A DNA stretch of 14,400 nucleotides from Hyphomicrobiales bacterium (GCA_027082895.1 JALWTJ010000400.1:1-14400), one strand, 5' to 3'; positions 6,697 to 14,032 are shown, counted from the stretch's first letter. The notes: generated from the sequence alone by a model not told the origin. Numbers and translations: made by a program.

Positions 6697-6728
6697 AAGG
6701 GGGGAGCAGAACTGCTCCCCCCTTTTTT
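6697..6728 (+). terminator. Strong intrinsic terminator of the stress-protein gene
   Basis: AAGGGGGGAGCAG and CTGCTCCCCCCTT form a near-perfect stem of about 12 bp with a very short loop around GAAC, followed by a run of six T (6723-6728, then GTT). It lies 27 bp after the stop codon. Read from the other strand the same stem is followed by TTGTTGAA, so it could also weakly end the convergent kinase operon, whose last stop is at 6752. Confidence 0.95.
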
Positions 6729-6751
6729 GTTCACGGACGTATTGCCTCCGT

Positions 6752-8374
6752 TCAAGTGCGGCAGAGGGATTCAAAAAGCAACGCCACGGCTTCGGCCCCC
6801 GGGTCGTTATGCCCGCTCAGCCGGTCCTGAGAAATATAGCTGGCCCGTCCCGCCTTGGCGCGGGTGATGGACGCGGTGGCATCTGCCCCCTTGCGGGCAG
6901 CGACTGCGGCGGCATCCAGCCCCTCGGACAGGGCATCCAAGGCCGGGGCAAGGGCATCGATCATGGTGCGGTCCCCCGGATGGGCACCCCCCACTTCCAT
7001 GATGCGGGCCAGGCCCGCCTTCAGGGCATCCACATGAGAATGGCCCGAGGAGGCGGCATCACCGGCGGCGGCAAAGAATATGGCCAGCAGGACACCGGAA
7101 GACCCGCCCATGGTCTGGCTCAGTTCCAGACCGATGGCCCGGTAAAGCTGGGTAGGATCGGCAAGGGGCAACTGGTCCATGGCCCCCTGCAACGCCCGGG
7201 CGGCCCCGGCAAGGGTCGAGCCGGTGTCACCATCTCCGGACTGGGCATCCAGAGCGTTCAGACGCGCTTCGGCGCCGATGAACACGTCACAGCAGCGGTT
7301 GAGAAAATCCGCCATTTCCCTGTCGGCGGACGGGATGGGCTTGATGGGGGTCAGCCCGTCCGGAATGGGAATCGTCGCAACGGGGGAAACCGGGTGGCAT
7401 CCCGGCCAGTCCCGCATGGCAACGGGCCGTGAGAGCAGATCGAGTTCCTCCGCATCCACCGGCAGCAGCGAAACGGAAAAACCGCGCATGTCCAGAGAGG
7501 TCATCATGGCAGCGGGGCCGATGAAATGCCCGATCCCCTCAATGGTATCGGCATTTGCCAGTTCCTCGGCAAGTACGGCCATTTCCAGCGGGGTTGCCCC
7601 GCCAAGATTGTTGAGCAAAGCAACCTTCTTGCCTTCCCCGGTATGGGGCTTGAGGCGCTCCAGAACAAGGTGCATGGCGTCGCGGGCGGTGGTAAAATCC
7701 ACCAGATCCACGCCGGATTCCCCGTGAATACCCAGCCCCAGTTCCGCCTTGCCCGCTTCGATGCGTGCCTCCTTGGGAGAACCCGGAACGGTGCAGGTGT
7801 CAAGGGACATGCCAATGCTGGCCACCCGGGAAATGACCCGGCGGGCAGCGGCGGCCACCGTTTCCAGATCCGCCCCTTGCGCGGCCAGTGCCCCGGCAAT
7901 CTTGTGAACGAACAGGGTGCCGGCAACACCGCGCGCCTGGGGCAGGTCGGGCAAGGCAATATCGTCATCGACAATGACCATTTCCACCTTGAGGCCATAG
8001 GCGCGGGCCCGTTCAGCGGCCAGGCCGAAATTGAGGCGATCACCCGTGTAGTTCTTCACGATCAGAAGGCAGCCACTGGGGCCGGTAACGGCAAGGATAC
8101 CTGCCAGAACCGCATCCACGGAAGGAGAAGCAAAAACATCCCCGCATACGGCGGCCGTCAACATGCCATCGCCGACAAACCCCACATGGGCGGGCTCGTG
8201 TCCCGAACCGCCACCTGAAACAAGGGCCACGCCGGACTTGTCCCAATCGCTGCGCAACACGACCTTTATGTGCGGAAACCCATCCAGACGCACCAGACGT
8301 CCGGAGGCTGTTCGCAGCACCCCGTCGATGGCTTCGGTCACAACGGTTTCCCGGGAATTGATGAACTGGGCCAA
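6752..8374 (-). CDS. ATP-dependent dihydroxyacetone kinase, fused DhaK-DhaL (possible erythrulose-type ketose kinase)
   Basis: 540-aa single-chain kinase that phosphorylates dihydroxyacetone or a related ketose, using ATP. The DhaK domain (about residues 1-330) has GGGSGHEPAHVGFVG at 53-67, NYTGDRLNF with Asp112, and GLGIHGESG with His217, the histidine that binds the substrate carbonyl covalently (His220 in the Citrobacter enzyme). The DhaL domain (about 350-540) has DAQSGDGDTGS with Asp376, Asp381 and Asp383 for the two Mg ions, and TMGGSSGVL for nucleotide binding. The fused form marks an ATP-dependent rather than PTS-dependent enzyme. The start is TTG at 8374, backed by AAGGAGG 7 nt upstream that overlaps the stop of the preceding ATPase gene; no ATG fits. 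It is the last gene of the transporter operon, so it probably phosphorylates the imported substrate or its oxidation product. DhaK-family members acting on D- or L-erythrulose are known, so the exact ketose is open. Confidence 0.95.
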   Translation of the reverse strand: MAQFINSRETVVTEAIDGVLRTASGRLVRLDGFPHIKVVLRSDWDKSGVALVSGGGSGHEPAHVGFVGDGMLTAAVCGDVFASPSVDAVLAGILAVTGPSGCLLIVKNYTGDRLNFGLAAERARAYGLKVEMVIVDDDIALPDLPQARGVAGTLFVHKIAGALAAQGADLETVAAAARRVISRVASIGMSLDTCTVPGSPKEARIEAGKAELGLGIHGESGVDLVDFTTARDAMHLVLERLKPHTGEGKKVALLNNLGGATPLEMAVLAEELANADTIEGIGHFIGPAAMMTSLDMRGFSVSLLPVDAEELDLLSRPVAMRDWPGCHPVSPVATIPIPDGLTPIKPIPSADREMADFLNRCCDVFIGAEARLNALDAQSGDGDTGSTLAGAARALQGAMDQLPLADPTQLYRAIGLELSQTMGGSSGVLLAIFFAAAGDAASSGHSHVDALKAGLARIMEVGGAHPGDRTMIDALAPALDALSEGLDAAAVAARKGADATASITRAKAGRASYISQDRLSGHNDPGAEAVALLFESLCRT

Positions 8375-8381
8375 GAGACTT

Positions 8382-8388
8382 CCTCCTT
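8382..8388 (-). promoter_or_regulatory. Shine-Dalgarno AAGGAGG for the TTG-started kinase
   Basis: On the minus strand AAGGAGG is followed by 7 nt and then TTG at 8374. It overlaps the TAA stop of the upstream ATPase (8387-8389), implying translational coupling. This strong site is the reason to accept the rare TTG start. Confidence 0.8.
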
Positions 8389-9382
8389 ATTTTATCCGGT
8401 CGCCATTGGCGTCGAAATATAGCGGGTCGTGCAGAACAACCGCCACGTCATCCCCCTGTTTCAAGGGCGTGTGGGCTTCGGTGAGGGTGATGATCGCGTG
8501 ATCCTTGTGGTTGAGGTGCAGCCGTGTCTGGTCGCCCAGATGCTCCACGCGCACCACCTTTGCTCCCGTCCCCTTTTTCACCCGCATGTGCTCGGGCCGC
8601 AGGCCGATATGGGCCGCCCCTTCGGGGGCACCGGCAAACAGGTCGGCAGGCAGAATGTTGATCTTGGGCGAGCCCAGACGGCTGGCCGCATGGATGGAAA
8701 CGGGATCTTCATAGATTTCACGGGGAGAACCGAACTGCACCAGCGTTCCGTGATCCAGCACCCCGACATGGGTCGCCATGGTCATGGCTTCGATCTGGTC
8801 GTGGGTGACATAAAGGAAGGTCGCGCCCAGATCCGCCTGGATGCGTTTCAATTCGATTCGCAAGTCCGAGCGCAGCTTGGCATCAAGGGAACTGAGGGGT
8901 TCGTCCATCAGGTAGATGCGGGGATTGCGCACCAGCGCCCGGCCGATGGACACCCGCTGCATCTCGCCGCCGGACAGTTCCGTGGCCCGGTTGTCCAGCT
9001 TGTGGGTGATCTGGAGAATGTCGGCCACCTCCCCCACCTTGCGCACAATTTCTGCGGCCGGCGTGCGCAGGATGGGCGATTTCAGGGGAAAGGCCAGATT
9101 GTCGCGCACCGACATGTGCGGATAAAGGGAATATTGCTGGAACACCATGGCGACATTGCGCTGGGCCGGGGACAGGGATGCAACATCTTCCCCATCGATC
9201 AGCACCTGCCCGCTGTCGGGGCGCTCCAGCCCCGATATGACGCGCAGAGTGGTGGTCTTGCCCGCTCCCGTGGGGCCGAGAAGAACCACGAAGGCGCCAT
9301 CGGGCACGGTCAGGGAAACATCCTTGAGGGCACTGTGGCCACCAAATGCCTTGCAGACATTCCTGAGGGTTATTTCAGCCAT
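8387..9382 (-). CDS. CUT1-type ABC transporter ATP-binding subunit 2 (GlpT/MalK/UgpC-like)
   Basis: 331-aa cytoplasmic ATPase of a carbohydrate or polyol importer. The nucleotide-binding domain shows Walker A GPTGAGKT (36-43), Q-loop Gln82 in VFQQYSLYP, signature LSGGEMQR (136-143), Walker B IYLMDEP with the SSLD D-loop (156-167), and switch His194 in VTHDQ. The C-terminal regulatory/TOBE region (about 240-331) includes HIGLRPEHM. All catalytic motifs are intact. ATG 9382 overlaps the upstream ATPase stop by 8 bp; GAGGGGG upstream is the ribosome site, and the longer frame to 9436 adds 18 residues unlike the family. It probably pairs with the other ATPase as a heterodimer, as in rhizobial GlpS-GlpT glycerol transporters, whereas most CUT1 systems use one MalK-like homodimer. 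Substrate not determined. Confidence 0.93.
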   Translation of the reverse strand: MAEITLRNVCKAFGGHSALKDVSLTVPDGAFVVLLGPTGAGKTTTLRVISGLERPDSGQVLIDGEDVASLSPAQRNVAMVFQQYSLYPHMSVRDNLAFPLKSPILRTPAAEIVRKVGEVADILQITHKLDNRATELSGGEMQRVSIGRALVRNPRIYLMDEPLSSLDAKLRSDLRIELKRIQADLGATFLYVTHDQIEAMTMATHVGVLDHGTLVQFGSPREIYEDPVSIHAASRLGSPKINILPADLFAGAPEGAAHIGLRPEHMRVKKGTGAKVVRVEHLGDQTRLHLNHKDHAIITLTEAHTPLKQGDDVAVVLHDPLYFDANGDRIK

Positions 9383-10472
9383 TGGCCAGCACCCCCTCGT
9401 TTGCCTCGGAGAGCAGTGCCCGTCCGCTGGATTCATCGAACAGGGTCAGGGTGCGGGCGTTGAACTCCAGCCCCACGCTCTCGCCCACCTGCGCATTGCT
9501 GGTGGCGGGAACGCGCACCTTGAGCATGCCGTTGGGGCTTTCAAGGGTAATGATGCGCGTGGTCCCCAGATATTCGGTTGCAATGACTCCGGCGCGGTAT
9601 CCGCTGGCATCGCTCAGGCTGACATGTTCCGGGCGCACGCCCAACACCAACTTTCCCGCGGCGCCCTCGCGTTGGGGGGGAACGGAAATCGCCTGGCCAT
9701 CAAGGTGCACCATATCAGCTCCCGGGGCCACCTCCCCTTCAAAGCGCAGGAAATTCATGGCCGGTGAGCCGATGAAATCGGCGACAAACATGGTGGCGGG
9801 CCAGTCATAGATATCCTGGGGCACGCCGAACTGTTCGATGCTGCCATGGTTCATGACCACGATCTTGTCCCCCATCTGCATGGCTTCCAACTGGTCATGG
9901 GTGACATAAACGGTGGTGGCATGCATGCGGTCCTGCAGGGCGCGCAATTCCTCGGCCATGTGCTCACGGAATTCCGCGTCCAGGGCCCCCAGGGGCTCAT
10001 CCATCATGAACGCCTTGGGATCGCGCACGATGGCACGCCCCAGCGCCACCCGCTGCCGGTCCCCGCCCGACAGGCCGCCAACGGGCTTGTTCAGGATATC
10101 CTGAATATCCAGAATGCGGCTGACCTCGGCGACCCTGGCGTTGATCTGTCGGCGGGGCATGTGCTGGCTTTTCAGGGGATAGGCAATGTTGTTACGCACG
10201 TTCATGTGGGGATAAAGCGCAAACATCTGAAAGACGAAGGCAATGTCGCGCTGGGACGCCGGCTTGCCGCTGACCTCTTCCCCGTCAATGAATATCTCGC
10301 CCGAGGAGGGGGATTCCAGTCCGGCAATCATGCGCAGGGTGGTGGTCTTTCCGCAGCCGGAAGGGCCAAGGAGCATGAAGAACTCCCCATCCTCGATGGT
10401 GAAACTGGAGGATTTGACGGCGGTAAATTCCCCGAAATCCTTGCGCAGGTTCCTGATGACGATCTGGGCCAT
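9375..10472 (-). CDS. CUT1-type ABC transporter ATP-binding subunit 1 (GlpS/MalK/UgpC-like)
   Basis: 365-aa cytoplasmic ATPase. Walker A GPSGCGKT lies at 36-43, Q-loop Gln82 in VFQMFALYP, signature LSGGDRQR at 134-141 (Asp in place of the usual Gln at the fifth position), Walker B AFMMDEP with LGALD (154-165) and switch His192 in VTHDQ. A TOBE domain covers about residues 240-350 (FVADFIGSPAMNF and VLGVRPEHV at its start). The ATG at 10472 has GGAG 7 nt upstream, and only 4 nt separate it from the stop of the 62-aa membrane protein. It overlaps the second ATPase by 8 bp. The two ATPases differ clearly in sequence, including the signature loop, and both are complete, so they are more likely partners in one heterodimer than a redundant duplication. 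Confidence 0.93.
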   Translation of the reverse strand: MAQIVIRNLRKDFGEFTAVKSSSFTIEDGEFFMLLGPSGCGKTTTLRMIAGLESPSSGEIFIDGEEVSGKPASQRDIAFVFQMFALYPHMNVRNNIAYPLKSQHMPRRQINARVAEVSRILDIQDILNKPVGGLSGGDRQRVALGRAIVRDPKAFMMDEPLGALDAEFREHMAEELRALQDRMHATTVYVTHDQLEAMQMGDKIVVMNHGSIEQFGVPQDIYDWPATMFVADFIGSPAMNFLRFEGEVAPGADMVHLDGQAISVPPQREGAAGKLVLGVRPEHVSLSDASGYRAGVIATEYLGTTRIITLESPNGMLKVRVPATSNAQVGESVGLEFNARTLTLFDESSGRALLSEANEGVLANG

Positions 10473-10476
10473 TTTT

Positions 10477-10665
10477 CTACTCCGGAAAATGGCTGACGAT
10501 GATGAACATCACCGTGCCGACAAGGGTAACGAGAAAGGACCAGGTATAGGCGAGAAGCCAGAAAGGCTGCATCATCAGGAACACGCCCAGGGCAATGAGA
10601 ATGGATGCCAGCATTTCCCATGCGCCGCGGCGAAGGGTAAATATGCCCTTGAAGAACCGGCTCAT
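10477..10665 (-). CDS. Small two-helix membrane protein in the transporter operon
   Basis: 62-aa protein of unknown function, very probably real: it begins with an ATGA overlap on the upstream permease stop and ends 4 nt before the next ATPase start. Its N-terminus MSRFFKGIFTLRRGAWEM is basic, suggesting a cytoplasmic face, followed by two hydrophobic segments at about residues 17-33 (LASILIALGVFLMM) and 38-57 (LAYTWSFLVTLVGTVMF), ending SHFPE. By position it matches the small membrane protein (GlpU, DUF2160) of rhizobial glycerol transporters, but its length and sequence do not look like DUF2160 as I recall it (about 90 aa). It may be an accessory subunit or assembly factor of the ABC complex. 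Function not known. Confidence 0.85.
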   Translation of the reverse strand: MSRFFKGIFTLRRGAWEMLASILIALGVFLMMQPFWLLAYTWSFLVTLVGTVMFIIVSHFPE

Positions 10666-11603
10666 TTGCGCACCGCCCCGAATGTGATTCCGCGCAACAG
10701 GTGCTTGCGCAACAGGATGGTGATGACCATGACAGGCAGCAGGAAGATGCTGGCCCCGGCCGCCACCGCCGGCCAGTCCTGCCCCCCAACGCCAATGATG
10801 GTGGGAATGAAGGGAGGGGCCGTCTGCGCTTCACCGGAGGTCAGCAGCACGGCAAAGGCATATTCGTTCCAGGCAAAGATCAGGCAGAAGATGGCCGTGG
10901 AGGCAATTCCGGTCATGGCCTGGGGCAGAACTACCTTGTAGAAGGCCTGGAACCGCGTATAGCCGTCGATCAGGGCCGCTTCTTCATATTCCAGTGGAAT
11001 TTCATCAATGAACCCCTTGAGAAGCCACACGGACAGGGAAAGATTGACGGCGGTATAAAGAAGGATCATGCCCATATGGGTATCGCTGAGCCCGAGCTGG
11101 CGGAACATCAGGAATATGGGGATGGCCACGGCGATGGGCGGCATCATTCGCGTGGACAGGATGAAGAACAGCAGATCGTCCTTTATCGGCACGCGAAAAC
11201 GGGAAAAGGCATAGGCGGCAAGGGTTCCGAGGAACACGGACAGAAAAGTGGAGCCGAAGCCGATAATGACCGAGTTCATGAACCTCTGGACATAGCGGGA
11301 GGGGCCGGCAATAACCATGCCCTTGTCCCGCACGATCTGTTCGACCCAGTTTTTCGGTGGCTCCAGCCCCTCCTCCATGTCCGGGGTGATGCGGGTCTGG
11401 GTGGTGAACAGGTTCACATATCCTTCCAGGGTGGGGCGGAAAATCACCTTGGGCGGATAGGCAATGGAATCGGCGGGGGACTTGAAGCCGGTGGCAATGA
11501 TCCAGAGCAGGGGCATCAGGGTCACGAGCGCATAAAAGACCACCAGGATACCGGCGAACCATTTCATGCGCCGCGAGGGTTCGTTGACGGAAAAGCCGCT
11601 CAT
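10662..11603 (-). CDS. CUT1-type ABC transporter permease subunit 2 (MalG-like)
   Basis: 313-aa inner-membrane permease with six predicted helices. The first helix is at about residues 14-38 (FAGILVVFYALVTLMPLLWI), followed by a long external loop to about 105 that contains TPDMEEGLEPPKNWVEQIV. Four further helices lead around the EAA loop, EYEEAALIDGYTRFQAFYKV at 205-224 with LPQAM after it, which docks on the ATPases. The protein ends RGITFGAVRK, a typical MalG-type C-terminus. ATG 11603 forms an ATGA overlap with the upstream permease stop, with GGAAAG just before it. The longer frame to 11705 would lie inside the upstream gene and is rejected. It overlaps the 62-aa gene by 4 bp at its end, so translation is coupled through this part of the operon. 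Confidence 0.94.
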   Translation of the reverse strand: MSGFSVNEPSRRMKWFAGILVVFYALVTLMPLLWIIATGFKSPADSIAYPPKVIFRPTLEGYVNLFTTQTRITPDMEEGLEPPKNWVEQIVRDKGMVIAGPSRYVQRFMNSVIIGFGSTFLSVFLGTLAAYAFSRFRVPIKDDLLFFILSTRMMPPIAVAIPIFLMFRQLGLSDTHMGMILLYTAVNLSLSVWLLKGFIDEIPLEYEEAALIDGYTRFQAFYKVVLPQAMTGIASTAIFCLIFAWNEYAFAVLLTSGEAQTAPPFIPTIIGVGGQDWPAVAAGASIFLLPVMVITILLRKHLLRGITFGAVRK

Positions 11604-12547
11604 CTTTCCTTCACCTTGTTCAGGGCCTTCACATAAATGGAGGCGAGACCGAAAATGGTGACAAACAGGATCACCGCATAGGCGGAAGCGTAACCGGTGC
11701 GCCACTTTTCGAAGGCTTCACGTTTCAGATCAATGGATGTCAGGGTGGTGACCGAACCCGGCCCTCCCCCGGTCAGTTGCACCACCAGGTCGAACATCTT
11801 GAAATTCTCGATGCCGCGGAACAGCACCGCCATCATCAGGAAGGGCAGAACCAGGGGAATGGTGATGGTCCAGAACTGGCGCCATTTGCTGGCGCGATCG
11901 ATTTCAGCCGCTTCATAGATGGAATCGGGAATGGAGCGCAGCCCGGCAAGGCAGATCAGCATCACGAACGGCGTCCACATCCATGTGTCCACGATCACGA
12001 TGGCCCAGGGGGCCAGGTCGATGGAGCCGATCATGGAAAAGGAAGACGGGTCCGCGCCGGTAAAGAACGCGACCACATAGTTGAACAGGCCGATCTGGGG
12101 TTGATAGAGGAAGGTCCAGAAATTGCCCACCACGGCCGGGGACAGCATCATGGGCAGAACGATCAGGGTGGTCCATAGATCGTTGCCCCGGAATTTCTTG
12201 TTGATCAGCCAGGCAAGGGTGAAACCGATCAGCACCTGAAAGAAAATGGTCCAGAACAGGAAATGGGCCGTGGCCTGCATGGTCTGCCAGATATCGGGAT
12301 CGGTCAGGATGCGTTCATAGTTGCGCAACCCGATCCACTTGACCGGCGCGTTGATGCGATTGACACGGAAATTGGTGAAGCTGAGCCGAATGGTCCAGAT
12401 CAGCGGAAAGATGTTGATGGCCAGAAGCAGGAAGATGCTGGGTCCGACAAAGATCCAGGCAATGGCCCGGTCCGACAGCCCCCTGATCTTTCGCGCCACC
12501 CCCGGCGGTGTCGCTCTGGCGATCCTGTCCATTGCATTTTCCGCCAT
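11600..12547 (-). CDS. CUT1-type ABC transporter permease subunit 1 (MalF/UgpA-like)
   Basis: 315-aa inner-membrane permease. The first helix is at about residues 28-52 (AIAWIFVGPSIFLLLAINIF), followed by further helices near 93-116, 126-147, 180-203, 230-245 and 285-307. The EAA coupling loop is DSIYEAAEIDRASKWRQFWT at 208-227, followed by the conserved IPLVLP. ENFKMFDLVVQLTGGGPGS before the last helix is a standard CUT1 permease motif. ATG 12547 has AGGA about 7 nt upstream; ATG at codon 6 is an alternative. It starts 137 bp after the binding-protein stop, a gap filled with stem-loops, and its own stop overlaps the second permease start by 4 bp. Confidence 0.95.
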   Translation of the reverse strand: MAENAMDRIARATPPGVARKIRGLSDRAIAWIFVGPSIFLLLAINIFPLIWTIRLSFTNFRVNRINAPVKWIGLRNYERILTDPDIWQTMQATAHFLFWTIFFQVLIGFTLAWLINKKFRGNDLWTTLIVLPMMLSPAVVGNFWTFLYQPQIGLFNYVVAFFTGADPSSFSMIGSIDLAPWAIVIVDTWMWTPFVMLICLAGLRSIPDSIYEAAEIDRASKWRQFWTITIPLVLPFLMMAVLFRGIENFKMFDLVVQLTGGGPGSVTTLTSIDLKREAFEKWRTGYASAYAVILFVTIFGLASIYVKALNKVKER

Positions 12548-12577
12548 GGTGCAATCCTTGCTGGTTTCCCGCAGTTT

Positions 12578-12593
12578 GTCAGATTGTCAGATT
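12578..12593. repeat. Tandem duplication of an 8-bp unit (GTCAGATT x2)
   Basis: GTCAGATT at 12578-12585 is repeated directly at 12586-12593, about 30-45 bp upstream of the first permease start. It could be slippage-prone or a regulatory element in the leader; no function can be claimed. Confidence 0.5.
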
Positions 12594-12613
12594 GACGCAA
12601 CCTTGCCAGCGCC

Positions 12614-12641
12614 GGGGATGCGCACGCAACATGCGCACCCC
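12614..12641 (-). other. Strong stem-loop between binding-protein and permease genes (probable RNA stabiliser or attenuating hairpin)
   Basis: On the transcript strand GGGGTGCGCA, a 7-nt loop, then TGCGCATCCCC forms a 10-bp GC-rich stem with one bulged base. No U run follows, so it does not look like a full terminator. This position, just behind a binding-protein gene, is where such hairpins often protect the 3' end and lower expression of the permeases. Function is inferred. Confidence 0.65.
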
Positions 12642-12655
12642 CCTTTCTCAAGGTA

Positions 12656-12683
12656 GTATCGTCGGGTTTCGCAGAAACGATAC
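12656..12683 (-). other. Second stem-loop directly after the binding-protein stop
   Basis: GTATCG (12656-12661) and CGATAC (12678-12683) are exact inverted copies, with an inner inverted pair GTTTC and GAAAC (12666-12670, 12674-12678). It begins one base after the TAG stop. Together with the GC-rich hairpin 14 bp further on it makes a double stem-loop spacer between the first two genes of the operon. Confidence 0.5.
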
Positions 12684-12684
12684 C

Positions 12685-14010
12685 CTAAAGCTTGCCTTCG
12701 TCCTGGAACACTTCGGTCCAGTCGCGAACCAGCCCGTCAAGCGCTTCCTTGGCGGTTCCCTGCCCGGCAACCACATATTTGTGGACGCGGTCCTGCATGG
12801 CGAGCAGCAGGGATGCATAGGAAGGTTCGGCCCAGAAATCCTTGACGATGGCCATGGATTCAAGGAACGCCTTGTTGTAGGGCTGGGCATCGGGGAACGC
12901 GGGATCCTCAACCACCGAGCGCATGGCGGACGCGCCGCCCATTTCGGTCCAGCGGGCCTGAATCTCGGGCTGGGCGAACCATTTGATATAATCCAGCGCC
13001 TCATCCATCATGTCGGTATTGGCGACAACGGAGATGCCCTGGCCGCCCAGCTGGGCAAACTGGCCTGCGGGGCCCTTGGGGTTGGCAAAGTAGCCGGAAT
13101 GGTCACCGCCCACATTGGGGTCGGCATTCACGCCGGGCCAGATGAAGGCGAAGTTCATCTGCAGGGCCACCTGTCCGGACTTGTAGGCGTCGATATCCTC
13201 GGACATGTACCAGTCGGACGATCCCGGCGGTGTGCAGCAGTCATAAAGGGCCTTGTAATATTCCAGCCCGGCAACGGCGCCCGGCGAGTTCACATAGCCG
13301 TCCAGCTCCGCATAGGGATTTTCCGGATTGCCATACTCGAAACCGTAATTGTACAGGGCGTTGGTCACACCCATGGTGATCCCTTCGGAGCCGCGTTCCG
13401 TGTAGATAGCAGCGCCGTAAACAGTCTTGCCGTCGATCTCGCGCCCCTGGAAGAATTCCGCGATGTCCTTGAGCTGGGACAGGTCGGCGGGAACGCCAAG
13501 ATCATAGCCATACTTGTCCTTGAACTCCGCCTGCAGCTCGGGCCGGGAGAACCAGTCCTTGCGGTAGGTCCAGCCCACCACGTCCGCATAGGCGGGCAAG
13601 GCGTAATAGTTGGGGGTGTTTTTGGGCCATTCGGCATACCCGACCACGGTGGCGGGCAGGAAGTCGTCCATGGAAATGCCGTTGGCGTCAAAGAAATCGT
13701 TCAGCTTGACATACTGGCCATTTTCCGCGGCACCGCCAATCCACTGGCTGTCCCCGATCATGAGATCGCACAGGGAGCCACCGGAATTAAGCTCGTTGAG
13801 CATGCGGTCGGCAAAGTTAGGCCAGGGCACGAACTCGAAATTCATGTCCACACCCGACTTTTCCTCGAAGTCCTTGGAAAGCTCGACCAACGCATTGGCC
13901 GGATCCCACGCTGCCCAGCACAGGGTCATGGTCTTGGCGGCAGCACCCTGCGCCGCAAACACCGATGTGGCCGCCAAGGCAGCCGCAGCAAGCAATAGTG
14001 ATTTTTTCAT
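12685..14010 (-). CDS. Periplasmic substrate-binding protein of a CUT1 sugar/polyol ABC transporter (family 1)
   Basis: 441-aa secreted solute-binding protein that delivers the substrate to the two permeases. The N-terminus MKKSLLLAAAALAATSVFAA is a Sec signal peptide (basic start, hydrophobic core, small residues), with likely cleavage near residue 25 before KTMTLCWAAWDP. The mature part fits the family-1 extracellular fold: KDFEEKSGVDMNFEFVPWPN, NELNSGGSLCDLMIGDSQW, a hinge-like YYALPAYADVVGWTYRKDWF, and a late AGQGTAKEALDGLVRDWTEV. ATG 14010 has GGAGG 5 nt upstream; the frame to 14040 adds 10 residues that would spoil the signal peptide. It is the first gene after the promoter and probably the most highly expressed. 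Several aromatic residues (many Trp and Tyr) fit a carbohydrate or polyol ligand. It is clearly shorter than the rhizobial glycerol-binding GlpV as I recall it (about 570 aa), so the ligand may not be glycerol. Confidence 0.94.
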   Translation of the reverse strand: MKKSLLLAAAALAATSVFAAQGAAAKTMTLCWAAWDPANALVELSKDFEEKSGVDMNFEFVPWPNFADRMLNELNSGGSLCDLMIGDSQWIGGAAENGQYVKLNDFFDANGISMDDFLPATVVGYAEWPKNTPNYYALPAYADVVGWTYRKDWFSRPELQAEFKDKYGYDLGVPADLSQLKDIAEFFQGREIDGKTVYGAAIYTERGSEGITMGVTNALYNYGFEYGNPENPYAELDGYVNSPGAVAGLEYYKALYDCCTPPGSSDWYMSEDIDAYKSGQVALQMNFAFIWPGVNADPNVGGDHSGYFANPKGPAGQFAQLGGQGISVVANTDMMDEALDYIKWFAQPEIQARWTEMGGASAMRSVVEDPAFPDAQPYNKAFLESMAIVKDFWAEPSYASLLLAMQDRVHKYVVAGQGTAKEALDGLVRDWTEVFQDEGKL

Positions 14011-14032
14011 GTGATCCTCCCTGATCGGCGCC

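Noticed and set aside
10477..10665. Calling the 62-aa protein GlpU/DUF2160
   Set aside because: Same position in the operon, but it is shorter and its sequence does not match my memory of that family, so I left it unnamed.
12508..13998. 496-codon plus-strand open frame opposite the binding-protein gene
   Set aside because: Antisense shadow in GC-rich DNA; no ribosome site or domain, and the minus-strand product has a signal peptide and family motifs.
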